From: Blastobasis lacticolella
Taxonomy: Eukaryota > Arthropoda > Insecta > Lepidoptera > Blastobasidae
Assembly (NCBI GenBank): GCA_905147135.1
Contig: LR990054.1
Location: forward strand, 12,313,001-12,377,000
Length of the DNA stretch: 64,000 nt
Direction of reading: 5' to 3'
Shown: one piece after another, positions 37,501 through 50,505 of the stretch
How the letters are laid out: the number at the start of each line of letters is the position of its first letter
How positions within the stretch are numbered: the stretch's first letter is position 1
The notes under the pieces: generated by a model
Databases searched by the model: none
What the model saw: the letters and a program-made list of their open reading frames with translations, nothing else
Told to the model about the DNA's origin: nothing
Program-made: the position numbers and the translations under genes

Positions 37501-39812
37501 CCAACAAACTAATCTCCCATTACATGGCACGTCTAATGTAATCTTCTCAGAGGGACGCAGAGCCTACGTAAGAAATTAAGAACAGTCCTATGACTTCCTC
37601 AAGGGAAATCCGACCAATCACGGCCTTGGAATTGCCAGCGCACGATGCCTTCACGCCTGGGTGATATTAAATGCTGCGAAATAATTGACTAATTTGCTAA
37701 ATATTGCGGCAATTATGTGCATCTTATGGCATTTCTTATATCGCTTGGACAATGCGACATCTCAGGTAATGTAGTTACTAGTGAATTTGTAGAGATCGGC
37801 AGAATCGCAGAATAACAAACAGTCATTTTTCTTTTGAAATCATAAAAAAATATCATCAGATAATACAGCAAAGTAAACCTCAGCACATTTGTTTATTTCC
37901 AATCCATTACGATAATTATGAAGAAAAACGCTTGTCAAAACATCAATAATCGCCGAAGGAATCCCAGAGGAGCCAAGGAGCGAATTCCGAAAAACAGCCG
38001 TGGAAGCTTTTTGAATTAGGAACCCATTCATTTCAAAGGCAAACGCTCTTCTTTGTCGCGCCCCTCCGGCCGCAAACTCGTTCCGTTTTTAAAAACGCCA
38101 CCGCTTTACTACTGGCAATGTGGAAAAAAAATGGAATCTTTGTTAGAATTTGAAATCCCAAGTGATTCGCGCGTCACAACGAACCGAGCGACGCTTCTGA
38201 ATTACTGATTGATTATGCATTCGCGTCACGGGTGACATGAGACGGGGTGAAAAACAATATAATACGAGTGTTTTCCGTATCTGCCGGTTACACCAATATT
38301 TTTGAAATCTCGCAATCGAAATATTTTTGGTACCTAGTTTTGGACAAGCAGAGATTACTTGCCGTTAGTAGATTATTGAAATTTTCTTAATGTAGCCCAG
38401 GCCCGGAAAAAAGTGATATACAAAAAATTTTTAACCAATGAAAAAAAAAGAAACGGCCTATGTGAGATAATTTTTGAATATCGAGCTAAGTAGAGCCTAG
38501 AGCCTCTAGTTATTTTGCCCTAAAATGTTACTGTTTTGATAATCTTACCTATCTGACACATCGTGAGTTACCCTATCAATTTCACAAAAAACAACATTTG
38601 CACCCCTTTCGTCCAAACTCGTGCAAAAACAAACAAAGAAATCCATACCGCCATATACTAAAATCCAAACGCGCAGTCACATTCAAAATGCGCTATTAAA
38701 CTCATTAACAGGCGACCCTACTCATATTGTTACAAGCTTTTCATCTTGACACCGGCCCCCACAAGACTGCCGCTGCCCGCTGACCAATTTACGACCCCGG
38801 CGATGGCGACCGCAGATAGCCAATGCCCTGCGACCGGCCGATAAACGGAGAGACCCGAAGAGGCCCGAAGGCCCGAAGCGCCCTTTAAAATTCGAGATTT
38901 GAATCGAAATGACCGTTCCATTCTTTGAAATACTTTGCTTAATCAAGTCTTTTCTAAACCAGTTTTTTAAATGTTATTATGAGTAATTAATTCTGTTATA
39001 GTCGGAGCTATATGATCTTGCATTTAATTCCTACATAAAAGACCTAAGTACACCAAAGATATAGGTACCTAGCTACTTACCTAATTATAAATAATAACTA
39101 TGAGTTGCTATCGATTTCGTTTGTAATTCATTAGAAAGTTACATTTATTACGACAGTACGACACGACAATACTGTTGAAAATTAAACCCATTTTGCATTG
39201 CATTTGGAGTCAACACAAGTTAATTACGTCACCGTACATATCTGTCCACTAAATCTAAAAATAAAATAGCCAATTAAAATCGAAAAATCGCAGCAAATGT
39301 TTGACTTGTTAGCTATATTTTTATTACGGCAACCCTGTGTCAAACAATAGTTTTATACCCACTGTAACTTGGTCTACCCTTCCTGGGGTTTTCCTTAGTT
39401 TTTGAGTAGCCACGGGCGTCGCGTTGAAGATTTTATAGTTCAAGTTATAGTTGGGGGTGCATACGGTCATTGTTTACACAAACAGGGCAAATAATTAAGA
39501 ATGTTCATTGGTTTTGTCAACACAATCTATGGTCTCGGAACAGAGGGTTTCAATTGTTTGCGTTCTTTCAAACGTGTGTTATTGATGTTCGCTGGCAGAT
39601 TGGATGTTTTCAGCTCCTCTGGTTTTAATATTGCTAATTGGAAGATTGGGAATAAAGACTTCCAATGTTGACTAATTTTACATAATTTTAATACGTGGCT
39701 TTAAGTTCTTTCAGGAAAAAAAAAATTGTTTTAATTTCTCTGCCTTTATTCACTCTTTGATTCATCTTCATCTAATCTTTAATTTATATTATAATATGTA
39801 AATATTATGTAA
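34576..39812. other. intergenic; few repeats, candidate conserved patches
   Basis: A low-repeat stretch like 25.8-30.6 kb. The GC-richest point is 38740-38890 (CCGCTGCCCGCTGACC, GGCCCGAAGGCCCGAAGCGCC). Short ORFs there have no recognisable product. Confidence 0.3.
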
Positions 39813-39930
39813 TACGGCTGACAAACAGGCAAGCGGGCCACCTGTTGGAAAGCGGTCACAGCCGCTTATGGATATCAGCAACCACTACCAATGGCGCTAC
39901 CAATGCGTTGCCCGCCTCTTAGGACACCAC
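39813..39930 (-). repeat. LINE tail repeat fragment
   Basis: CAAACAGGCAAGCGGGCCACC and CAATGCGTTGCCCGCCTC match the tail repeat at 12833. Confidence 0.68.
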
Positions 39931-42039
39931 AAATATACCTCATGAACGATCCCATGTCATAGTCTAAAGCAAATGCTGGCTGAAATGATTGTGAGCCTTA
40001 ATGACTGGTCAATGTTGTTAACGTAAAGGCTTTATTACAGATACCACAGATTAAAATACCTATCGAAATTAATAACTGTTTTATTGGTGTCATTTAGTAC
40101 ATATTTAAAATAAAATTTAAAATAAAGAGAGCAATAATATCTAAATAATACCTAAATACAAAATAATACCTAAATTAATGTGTTCTGTAACAATAGAATA
40201 TGAATTAAATACCTTCATTCGAAAAGGAACTTCAGCAATCTGTACCTATTCCGTCAAGGAAAAAATTGGGCAAAAAAAGTTCATTTCCATCCGTTTCCCC
40301 GAAAGGATTCTTAAGGGGAACTTATTCGTTTTGCTATTAACTGTGTTTGTTTAGTCCGGGACGTTCGGGACATTCTCGGGTCATTATCCGGGACGGAGCG
40401 GGACACGTGATGCGTGAAATTATTTCGTACTTTACACAATTTCGGGTCGCGACGCGATGCGTAAGCGAGCTCGCTGGGGGTGGGATGCGGAATAGTATGG
40501 ATACGCTGGAAGATAAAAAAACGGTAAGGGTTATGGAATAAATGAATCTGCTAGTACCTATAGTTGGCCAAATTTAGTATTTAACTATTTACTGGTACAA
40601 AAAATACTTACCAAACCATCTAAATTAATAGTCAATCGGAGTTTTTTAATTTTCTTAGTTTTACTTGGAATTTTTTTTGCAGGAAAGTAAAGGATTTTTA
40701 TATTTATAGATATCAAAAGTTGAAGATTATTTACTAGACATAGGAAATTGATGAGGTAGTTATGGGAAAACTATTTACTTTATAAAATTCTAATAAACCT
40801 CCACCAAGAGCCACCTCTCGTGGTGCAATTTCAAAGCCACGAAATTAATTATTTTTATAATGTTCTATAAAAAAGCACGTGCATATTTAGTTTAAAAACT
40901 TTACATACGACTTTAAAACTTTTATTTTACCTCTCAACACTCTATTTTCTTTTCTGTTTCTCTCAATTAATTCTTATATTCATACTTTTCTCCTTATAAG
41001 TCGGTTCTGTCCCTAGAAACCAAAATATATGAATACCTAAAAATAATCGCCTGAATATCGAAAGAGTATGGTATAATTACCATACTTCTCTTCTTCCCAT
41101 TCGATTATGTCCCAAAGAAAATTTATATGTGCCGAAGACATTCAATATACATCGAAGTAACTTGTTGAAACTACTAACATTCTTATATTCACTCTTTTTA
41201 TTATTTTTTATTATTAAAACAAACCAGAAGAAAGGGTCTTACTTAATAATTAAACAAAAAAGTGGAAAATATACAAAAAGCAGTATACACAAGAATTATC
41301 TTTACTTTAGGTGTTTCACATTTCGCATAAAATATCGTTCTATGAGTCGCATCCATACAATACTCTTCAACCCCCCACATCGGTCCCCCTTGCTCGGTCG
41401 CTTACGATTGGTATAAAATGAAGTCGTAATGCAATACATCTGCTACAATGCCCCGTTTGACACCATGATTCATTCGTAACCAGCTATTAAAGCCAGCGCT
41501 TGGTAGTCATATAAAACTATTAGCCGGTTGTTTATTTCGGTAGAAATGTAGGGAACGCTTTGTGCGACGACGTGAGGATGACGAAGATCGGGCAAAGTTT
41601 AGAAGGAATAGAAAATGGCTGGTAGAAACCGTGATTGACCGCTCGGATGATATATAAATGATCGTGAAAGAAAACCTTTTGTTCATAACAAAGCGTGCAA
41701 TAAAGATTACAATTTTAATATGTAGTCAAGTTAATGGGAGTCCAAAAAAATATTGTTCTATGTATCGCGATATAATATTATATAAATGTATCGCGGAAGG
41801 ACACCTAAACTGAAATCGATAAAATCTCAAATATATGAAATCCAAAAGCATTATCACTGCAATTACAGTTCATCAACATCAAACATTAACTCGAAAACTC
41901 AGTGTGACAATTTAGCAAAAATATTTAACAAGCGGTATTGCAATACCTTTTTAAAACAGTCTCCAAACCTCTTAGTCCAAAAGGAAAGATCATTCCCATT
42001 AGTGAAACAAGTAAAAGTAGGTATGACGATGACGATAGG
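39931..42039. other. AT-rich intergenic, no gene seen
   Basis: A GC-richer patch at 40350-40490 repeats GGGAC-type motifs (CCGGGACG, CGGGACATTC, CCGGGACGGAG). The ORFs at 41129-41416 and 41786-42055 are AT-driven or repeat-derived. Confidence 0.3.
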
Positions 42040-42051
42040 AACATTCTTATT

Positions 42052-42397
42052 ATAAAATAATATGATGATAGTGGTGTTAATGTCCTGGTTGTGTTGTCGC
42101 GCACGAGGGTCCGGGGCCGCACGAGGGTCTTGACCATGATCCACGATTTGTCAGATCATATATAATTACCTACAACGGAGCGACTATCATCTGACCTCTG
42201 TGACCCTGCTACCAAGGGAACCGCGCCAGATTGGATCATGGTTACACATTTAGTCGCCTGAATGTGCAGGTTTCATCACGATGTTTTCCCTCACCGTAAG
42301 AGCATCGGTTAGCATTCAACTAATGTACATAACTCAGAAAGGAGTCATTGGTACATGGCCGCAGTGTGATTCGGAACCGGTACCTTTCGCCTCCAGT
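42052..42397 (-). mobile_element. SINE family 1 copy, tRNA head truncated
   Basis: A minus-strand copy lacking most of the tRNA-like head. It is flanked by perfect 12 bp AACATTCTTATT duplications (42040-42051 and 42398-42409). A small duplication of the 'GCACGAGGGTC' block near 42098-42130 distinguishes it from other copies. Confidence 0.88.
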
Positions 42398-42903
42398 AAC
42401 ATTCTTATTCTATTCGAATGAAATAAAAAACTTAATATGTGTACTTAAGTACAAACACATACGTTCAACGACTAATATACATACACATATCTGTTTTTAT
42501 TTATCAGGAAAGTAGAAAATTTCTAACAAATTCCCCTGCACGGCTGTCCCATCTCGTTTGCAGAGTGTAATAAATTAAATCTGGCGAAAGGTGTCAGGGA
42601 AACCGAGTAAGGAAATCATTTTGAATTTTATGTTTATCGTACTGTATTAACCCATACTGTACTAACTTGAGTTAACTATAATTTAGGTATCAATATTATT
42701 GTGCCTAACAAAATGATAATAATAATAATGAGGATATTATTAGAAAGGGCTTATTAGAGATGAGACGGTAAAATGACACCGAACAAGAGAAAAAAGATCA
42801 TGCTTACCAGAATGGCAGAATGGTAGTGGAGTTTATGTTGTACTAGCGCCCCACCATGGCTTCTCAAAGCTTCTTTCGGCTTTTGTTTACTATAATATGC
42901 ATG

Positions 42904-43126
42904 TCATCATCACAAACCATAACAGTCCACTGCAGGGCTTAGGGAAACCCACGATAGAGAAAATTATTGCCATAATCTCCACGCTTGGCAAGCGGCAGGC
43001 TTGTGTATAAAAGCTGCTGCCCATTTTCAGCCTATGGAGACTGAATTGATTTTGTCTCGAAATCATGAGTCGCCTTGTGTAAGAGGTTGGCGCTATTCTA
43101 CTCTGCTGGACACCACAAGGCCAATT
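42904..43126 (-). mobile_element. R3 SINE-like element
   Basis: Minus-strand copy starting with the ATCATCATCACAAACCATAAC tail and ending GCTGGACACCACAAGGCC. Confidence 0.78.
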
Positions 43127-45913
43127 TTATTGTAATATTATAAAACTTCCGGAAAAAATTCTCTTACTGATGGTAAAAGCCGCATCAAAACCACGCAAGT
43201 TTAGGAGAAGTTGGCGGAAATATAATATACACACAACACATGCGAAAAGTAAATTTAATTTATGCTCTGCATAGATATAAAAGGATATACCCCAAATAAT
43301 AACTTTATACAAAAACCATACAATTAATTAGTTATTAAACTTGCATTTTTTCAGAATTTAATAATTTATAGGTATACCTAACGTGCCTATAACGTATCGA
43401 GATAATTAAACTACGGAAGTTACAGAAAATACCGATCTGAAACCAAAACATTGAAAGACAAAATATTGACGCATTACTTAGGTAACCATTTGCGCATTAG
43501 AGTTTACACAATCAATCAATTTGGCTGCGAAAAGAGCTTCCTCATTGGCAAGGTTTGACAGGGCGTTCGGAATACTTTTATGGGGGAGATAAATCCGATA
43601 AGTGTGTTTGTTGTGTTGAAGAATTTCGCCAATTTACACTCTCTGCTTCGTTTCACCTGTCGGCAGACTCGCGAGGCTTTACCGTCGCGACGAGCTCAAG
43701 GGAGTCAAGATTTGTAATGTTCACCGCGATAGGTGGAAACCAATTTGATGGGACGAGTGTGTTTTCTGAAGAATGTCTATTAGTATTGATTAGGATTTAG
43801 GTAGGTAGTTTGATTCATGTAAAACCCTGATAGTAAAATTCCTTCGTTTACCTATTTTTAACATCGACAGAGTTGTACACTGTACATACATCGATAGACT
43901 TGCTTCTTTAAAATTTTATATGAATTATACATGTGATATATTGAATACAAAATTTAAATATTCATTTATTTAAATTTTAATATGAGTCTCATTTCAATTT
44001 ATTTTTTAAATTTATAACACTATTCATGACTCATTAACAAGAATGATTCCTCTTCCTATGGTTAACAACCATATTTCGTAGCATAACAGTATTATTTAAT
44101 CATTTCTCAATAATTAGAAATTAAAAGACAAGCATACAGCGACACAGGTTCAAAAAATAACTACCACTAATCGATTTTTATACACTTCACGTGGCCCGAC
44201 ACGTCTTGGCCGCCTTTCTTTAAAAACCACATGGCCACATTATTCCAAATTGTCACCAAATCTGTTACGACAATCATAACATCGTTAGCAACAATAGACA
44301 ACAACAGTCTTAACCCTAACAGCAGTTAAATATCCTCATTTCACCGTACATTGAACTAGAATGGGGACACAAACGCCAGAATCAAAATTGAATTTATTGC
44401 TTGTCAAATTTTCGCACTTGTTGTATCTATTGTATTGTATTGTGGCGGTTCCAATGTTGGTAATAGCTGTAACACATGGTATTGTAGCATTGGAAGGGTT
44501 GACTGACGATTGTGTTAAGAGTTAGAGGAATAATGACGCTGGAACTCGTTAAGCTGTATTCAGTTTTGATAACTTCGTTTTTGATGTAAAAATGTTTATG
44601 TTATTTGATGGCCGTTTGGTGCGTTCGCTGATTGGGAATTTGTTTTGTGGCTTGCGTTTTATTGGTTTATGATTTTTATTTTATCTGATTTGATTTGATT
44701 TGATTATTAGTTTATTTAGATCGACTAACGATTATTTTCGCTTCTATCACGCGTTTTTTTTGGGTTAATATTGCAGTATTTGGCATTTCATAAGAAGCAT
44801 TATTTGAGAAAGGTAACATAACATACCTATCTACTAAAGTTTATGTTTGATATAAATGGACATGGAAACTTGATTTTCATCGACGATTTATACGTAAAAA
44901 TTACTTTGCCTAGCTTTCCAATAATTCACGAAGTACATAATATAATTCTACCTCCGGATACAAAATAACAACATCTTGCTGATAATATTCTATTCCCATC
45001 TCCACATAAGGGCTTCGTTACAAATATAAATTGATAATGGGAAACAATCGGGCTGACCCATCTTAAGAAACCTTAGAAAATCTACAATTCAAACAATACA
45101 TGTCTGGCCAAACCCAAAAAAGAAAAGAAAATTAACCCAATAAAATCAAAATCAAACTATATTCCCGGCCGCTTAACGTCGCTAGTATTTAAAAAACAAT
45201 AACAAACTGCTGTCCAAGTCGCCTTTCCACTCTAAAATCTTTCTGAAAGTCGGACTCTCGGAGCCCACCCTCGTTTTAAACTCGTCGGTTCCCTTAAAAG
45301 TGCTAAGCCGTGTCGAGACCGCCTTATTCCCAGGGACACGACTCTTATCCATCAATAACTTTGCATACGGGCTCGGCCTAAGTATAGTTTTAGGTTTACG
45401 ATGCCTTGTGACGCTAAAATGTAGATGTAACGGCTTTAGCTTGGACGCTGATTTTAGCTCCTTTTTGACACAGCCATAGGACGATATACAAATACTATAG
45501 GTGGGTGATATGATAAATGAATACCACCGTCCATACCTAACAAATGATTTAAGAGCCCCAACGTTTCATATGTTTAAAAATTATGCGCAAAAATGCAAGC
45601 ACGGTGCTGCTCTACCTAAATTTATATAATTACAGTAGATTGTAGGTAGGTAGACCTCCGAACCATTGACATTTTATGTATTTAAATGTCAAAATCTTTG
45701 CTCCGAACCGAAATGTTTGGTGTCAAAATCGGTGAAAAAAGATTTTGCTGGATCTTCTTAGGGCCTGTTTATACGTCGCCGCTTACAAACCTAGTACTTT
45801 ACGTGATTCGAGCCTTTACTATAGTCATCGCGTAGCAACAAGACAGAAACTAAATCTGAAACTATTGGCTTGAACACTATACGGTGACTACGTGGGCGCA
45901 ACACTGCGACTAG
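43127..45913. other. AT-rich intergenic, no gene seen
   Basis: GC-richer patch at 43550-43760 with an 81-codon ORF of no recognisable family. TTTGA pentanucleotide run near 44685-44705. Confidence 0.3.
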
Positions 45914-45991
45914 GCGCACAGTGCACACGACGTGGTACTGCGCGGTGACTATGCGCACAGTGCACACGACGTGGTACTGCGCGGTGACTAT
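45914..45991. repeat. 39 bp tandem duplication
   Basis: Two identical, adjacent 39 bp units starting GCGCACAGTGCACACGACG. GC-rich and CpG-rich against an AT-rich surround. Confidence 0.88.
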
Positions 45992-46317
45992 GCGGGTGCT
46001 GCACGTTTACTAACATACGAGTATAATAAAATAAGCTTTCTGACATTAGCATAGAAACTAAAATTACATTTCTATTTGGGACAAAGCGCGCAGAGATTGC
46101 GTATGTCTTTATAGGTAATGGTGCCGATCAACGTCCAAAGTCGTGATTTTTGTGTCCGAGTGTTTTATTATAACAATATTTCTGTCATGCATAGCTTTGT
46201 CTTTTGCTCTGAATACTGAAACTGAAGCTTATGTGTAATCTTTACTTGTAAGTAATCTTCCTGCACCGCATACCTTTTGTCCTGTTATCTCTCCTGGTAG
46301 ACTGGTAGATAATGCTA

Positions 46318-46382
46318 TTTTAGCTTTAAGTTCGCCAATGTACTGTTTGTGCATGAAGTATAAATAAATAAATAAATAAACT
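46318..46382 (+). repeat. retroelement 3' end with AAAT tail
   Basis: GCCAATGTACTGTTTGTGC then CATGAAGTATAAATAAATAAATAAATAAA-like tail. Looks like a 3'-end insertion; the minus-strand ORF reading through it (46315-46629) is not a gene. Confidence 0.45.
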
Positions 46383-47037
46383 GAAAATGATGAACTGTAA
46401 TGGATGTTCCAATCTTACAATACTGGTCGCCAGCTGCGTTCCGAAAAACCTTAATAGTTTGACACGTCTCACAATCAACCAAAATCTTAAATAATGTCAA
46501 GCATGAAACTTTAAATATCGATTTAGAGCGCGAGCTGCCTACATCTGGCAAACCGTGGTAATTATGACTTATGCGCGAAGAGATAATGTTATCTGGACAT
46601 CGCGATAGTCTAGATGTGTACGAAAACATTCCATGGGCATTAACTCAATTTAAGATGAATATGACATCGCTATCTCCGGTACTGTGTCAACCAGTGTCAG
46701 CCAGATCAATAATAAATATTGTAAAAAAGTAAGTAGGTAAAGTAAAAAATATGACTCAAGATACTCGTGGTTTACTTACTGGCCTACATTTTCTTTGCAT
46801 AATTTTCATTTCATATAAACAATCGTTGTAACCAGATAAGCAAGTCAATCGAATTGGCGGCCAACATAGCCGCTACGAGACCACTGCAATGGCTACGAGT
46901 TCCAGTCGAAATCACAACTGTTTTTCAATTCCATAACATTTTCAATCAAGCCTTCGTCCCCCGCGGGAAGCTTCCATCGTCCACTCTCACATAAATTCGC
47001 AATTACGTCACCTACAAACGACATTCAAAATTACCTA

Positions 47038-47499
47038 TTGCCAACAATTTTTTCGTCGCAACTCCCAGTAGGCATCGAAACTCGGTGGGAGTGGTCGGCT
47101 CCTCCCATTGGTCGTTATGGACACACCCACCTCTGTAACAAAAAGGAACGTAACAGCTTGTCCCTAACCGCCGCTAACAGCAGAGCCTTGAGAATTTCTC
47201 TCTCCCTTTCTTCAAGGGGTCTGTTGTGTTTCAGGATGGTTCCCGCTGAAACTGGGTTCGGTTCGAGGTCCCAAGAGAATGCGGCGACATCTCTGGACGC
47301 ATGCGTGAACTACGTCGAGGGATTTGCGGCAAGATGGCGCCTCTTGTCCGAGTTGGGTACGGAAAAGTTGTTCGATTTTGTTCGAGGTTTTCTTTCGCAG
47401 TGTTCGGACGGAGTTGTAACTTCTGTTAATTTAATACCTACCTATGTACCTGTTTCATTGACTCGTAAGGATTGCTGGATAGGAAACTCGATTGTTTAG
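47038..47499 (+). other. 153-codon ORF in a GC-richer patch, possible exon, unproven
   Basis: One of the two longest ORFs in the window and repeat-free. The 5' part (47080-47140) has CCCATTGGTC, an inverted CCAAT box, and is promoter-like. Inside the ORF, a pyrimidine-rich run ends TGTTTCAG|G at about 47234, followed by an ATG whose frame stays open for about 85 codons (MVPAETGFGSRSQ...). I recognise no domain. It may be a lineage-specific exon, part of a non-coding transcript or chance. Confidence 0.2.
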
Positions 47500-47629
47500 T
47501 TAAGTTCATCCTATGTCCTAATAATGATAAGTTATACTAAGATGTATTTTTAATGGCAATCAAATATTTCTTTTATAATTTTAAAATTGTTTTCAAGTTA
47601 TTTAATCTCTAAACTAACCGTCTGGAAAA

Positions 47630-48020
47630 CGTCGCAAGACCCCTTACCAAGTTTACAAATAGGTATTAAAATATTTTCTAAATTACGAAACCGATTTTAA
47701 TCAAACAAAGCTAAGAACGATCGCAAGTAATCTGGCTTTCAAATAAAGAAAACCACTTCAAAACCAGTCCACCCATTTAGGCAACTAAATTGCCATATAT
47801 ACATACATACAGAGAGCCACAGCGACAAAAGAGGGCTGTTATAAGCTTGACATATGTATCTGTGTGTCTGTGGCTCTGTCTATGTGCTGAGGTGTGTGTC
47901 TGGTTGAGGCATCGTAGCTCTCGAACGGATGGACCGATTTCAATGCAATTTTCTTTAAATGAAAGGCTGTTTATTCGAGCTGATTTTGGGATTATTTCAT
48001 TATCGGTTCCGTAGGGCAGA
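47630..48020. repeat. two interspersed D repeats, head to head
   Basis: A plus-oriented copy (47630-47830: GAAACCGATTTTAATCAAAC, CTGGCTTTCAAATAAAG) is followed by a reversed piece (about 47860-48020: GGCATCGTAGCTCTCGAACG, GATGGACCGATTTCAATGC). The centre holds GAGCCACAG and CTGTGGCTC, so the pair could fold. The ORF at 47790-48014 is a repeat artefact. Confidence 0.55.
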
Positions 48021-48539
48021 AAATATTTGTGGACCGATTTTGATGCAGATTTTTATGGATAGGTTTAATTGGGTGATCTTTGTTTCATTAAAACCGATTC
48101 TGTAGTTTTAAAAATATTTGAATAGGTATATGGTGTAAACTTGATTGGTAGTCCGTCGTTTTTCTGTCTCAATTATTTAAGTGAAGTAGTAAAAATATGT
48201 AAGCGAGCAGCGGCCTTAGTCAAGTGGTTGAGTTAATCTACAATCGTTTGTGGTCGAAAAAATGTATGGGTTTTGACATAAGCTAACGTTATCTGACATA
48301 AGCTGTTTGTGGTAGACATTCTTGGTTCATAGACAATTCACGTACTTTCGGTGTACAAAGGAGGCTGATTGGCGGATGATCCTACACAATCAGAGTCAAT
48401 GTAGATGTTGGTAGAAATAGTCGAACTTGGAGCTGTCAATTTTCTACCATACACGCATCACGCAAGCGGAGCTGTCAAAGATGGCTAGCTGAAGCATTAC
48501 CTGAAAATAGATTTATGCCGTTCTTCATCTATACACAGT

Positions 48540-48733
48540 ACAAAACAAATCGCTTCGCGCCGTATGTCACTTTGTACCTATCTTTCTACGCTTTGATCTT
48601 TTAAACTAGGAAACGGATTTCAGTTATAAATAATAACTAGACTGCTTATATATGTAGATCGAGGAAGGTTTATAAGCAAGAAAAAAGGGTAAGTAGGAGT
48701 AAAGTAGATACACGAACGAAGTCGCGCCGGGTT
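48540..48733 (+). mobile_element. Helitron-like 3' remnant
   Basis: TTTCTACGCTTTGATCTTTT near 48580 and AACGAAGTCGCGCCGGG...CACTAG|T at the end match the family at 55282-55405. Confidence 0.42.
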
Positions 48734-49002
48734 CACTAGTTTAGTACAAATAGATAAATAGCTATGTAGACGAAATCGCCTACCACAAGATATCTATATC
48801 TACGTAGATCAAGTACTCGCAGAACGAAGCCTCGATAAAAAGTCTGTGTAATAATATCGGGTACCAGGATCGATCTCTGTAAGCAGCTTAACAATTTATA
48901 AGAGAGGCTCAGCTATGTTCTTACTTAGATCAACCTGTAGATACCAATGCTGAGTTATTAGAATATAAAAAAATCGGGAGTTCGTTATCTCTATTGAACT
49001 AT

Positions 49003-49310
49003 AATCATCTTGGCGTTGATGTCCCGGTTATGCTGTCGGGTGCGAGGGCCCGGGGTCCGCCTTGACCATGATCCAGGTTTTGGCAGATCAGGTAGTAACA
49101 GTGGAGCGACTGACGTCTGACCTCCGTGACCCTGCTCCCAGGGGAAGCTGACCAGATTGGATCACGGTTACACATTCAGTCGTCTGAATGTGCAGGTTTC
49201 ATCACGATGTTTTCCCTCACTGTACGAACATCGGTTAGTATTTAACTAATGTACATAACTCAGAAAACAGTCATTGTTACATGGCCGGAGCGGGATTCGA
49301 AGCCGGGACC
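49003..49310 (-). mobile_element. SINE family 1 copy
   Basis: A minus-strand copy beginning with the ATCATCTTGGCGTTGATG tail end and running to GGGATTCGAAGCCGGGACC in the tRNA-like head. It is followed immediately by a second, partial head. Confidence 0.85.
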
Positions 49311-49315
49311 TCTGG

Positions 49316-49443
49316 CTCACCGTAAGAGCATCGGTTAGTACATAGCTCAGAAAAGTCATTAGTATGTAGCCGCAGTGGGATACAAACCCGGTACCTCTCG
49401 CTTACGAGTTGAATGCCGTAACCATTCGGATACCGACGATCCT
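49316..49443 (-). mobile_element. SINE family 1, second partial head in tandem
   Basis: Repeats the proximal body and head of SINE 1 (CACCGTAAGAGCATCGG, then GTAGCCGCAGTGGGATAC and GGTACCTCTCGCTTACGAG) directly after the copy at 49003-49310. It could be a tandem dimer or an insertion into the head of an older copy. Confidence 0.75.
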
Positions 49444-49747
49444 TATCCCTATTACACTGTTACATATAAATGTGAAAATGTACGAGTTTTTTTTGTGTAG
49501 AAAATGTATCTGAACATGAAATGTCGCTACTCTACATAGAGCGTACGTAGTTATTGTTGTAAATAAACGATGAATCCTTTTTACATAAAAAATAAATCCC
49601 TTTTAAATTAGTAGGTAAAATCCAGGGCTTGGGAGGTCTGTGATATAGTTTGACTAAAAATATGTTATGGTTTAATGGCGAGATCACTATAGAAAATTAG
49701 GGTACATACATAGGTACAGTATGGCATAGAAGTACGGACCTCTCTTA

Positions 49748-49850
49748 TTGACCTCTCTGAGTGGATCAGTTGGTTAACATCGCAGGTCGCAGGTCTGCCA
49801 CGCAGAGGTCCCTGGTTCGATTCCCGGCCGAGAATTTTAATGAAATTCAA
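49748..49850 (+). mobile_element. tRNA-like SINE head, related to family 2
   Basis: A tRNA-like sequence (TGACCTCTCTGAGTGGATCAG, B-box arm CCTGGTTCGATTCCCGGCC) continuing into 'GAGAATTTTAATGAAATTC'. The stem pairing is too poor for a functional tRNA, and the head resembles SINE 2. The ORF on the opposite strand is a repeat artefact. Confidence 0.6.
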
Positions 49851-50433
49851 TAAAATCCGCGTGGAAATCGTTTTTAGGGCAGTTTATCTTTTTCTCAATC
49901 AACTATTTTAAATGACCTCCCTGATGCATGAAAGCTAGTACAACGGAGAGGTCAAGCTGTATCTCTGGTTATGCCCAACCGAATTAGATGAGACGTGGCA
50001 TAGATTTTAAGTTGGACCCTCAACTAGCAAACTATGAGAACCCCATCAAAATCCATTCGGCGCCGGTTCCATTTTTTTTATAGCTTAGCTGATCTATTAT
50101 GGCTCTACATCAGGTGTTCCAGTTTCAAAATTAATAATACTCTATATGTTGCCCGGGCTTAGTGGAGAAGATTGAGTAGGAAAGCGGACCCTGGCAGAGG
50201 CCGGGATAAGCGCTAGGACAATGATGATGATGTTGCCCGGACTTAGCTACACAACAAAAAAGATTCATTAAAATCCGTCCAGTAGATTCGGAGATTAGCG
50301 TGTACAAACAGACAATTTTTTTTAAAATTATTACTCTGTTACCATACTGTATCGCCCTAAATTATTTTTTTGTAAAAATGTTCAATATGCAGACACACTT
50401 TTTTCTGTTTATTATGTATAGATGATGGGTTCT

Positions 50434-50505
50434 ACCACATAAGAGGCAGGCCACAAGCTTGTTTGCCACCTTAGTGGTATATAAAAATATAAAAAAATAA
50501 GACGT
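50434..50505 (+). repeat. LINE tail repeat, third variant, fragment
   Basis: GGCCACAAGCTTGTTTGCCAC followed by TTAGTGGTATATAAAAATAT, as at 790-840. Confidence 0.5.
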
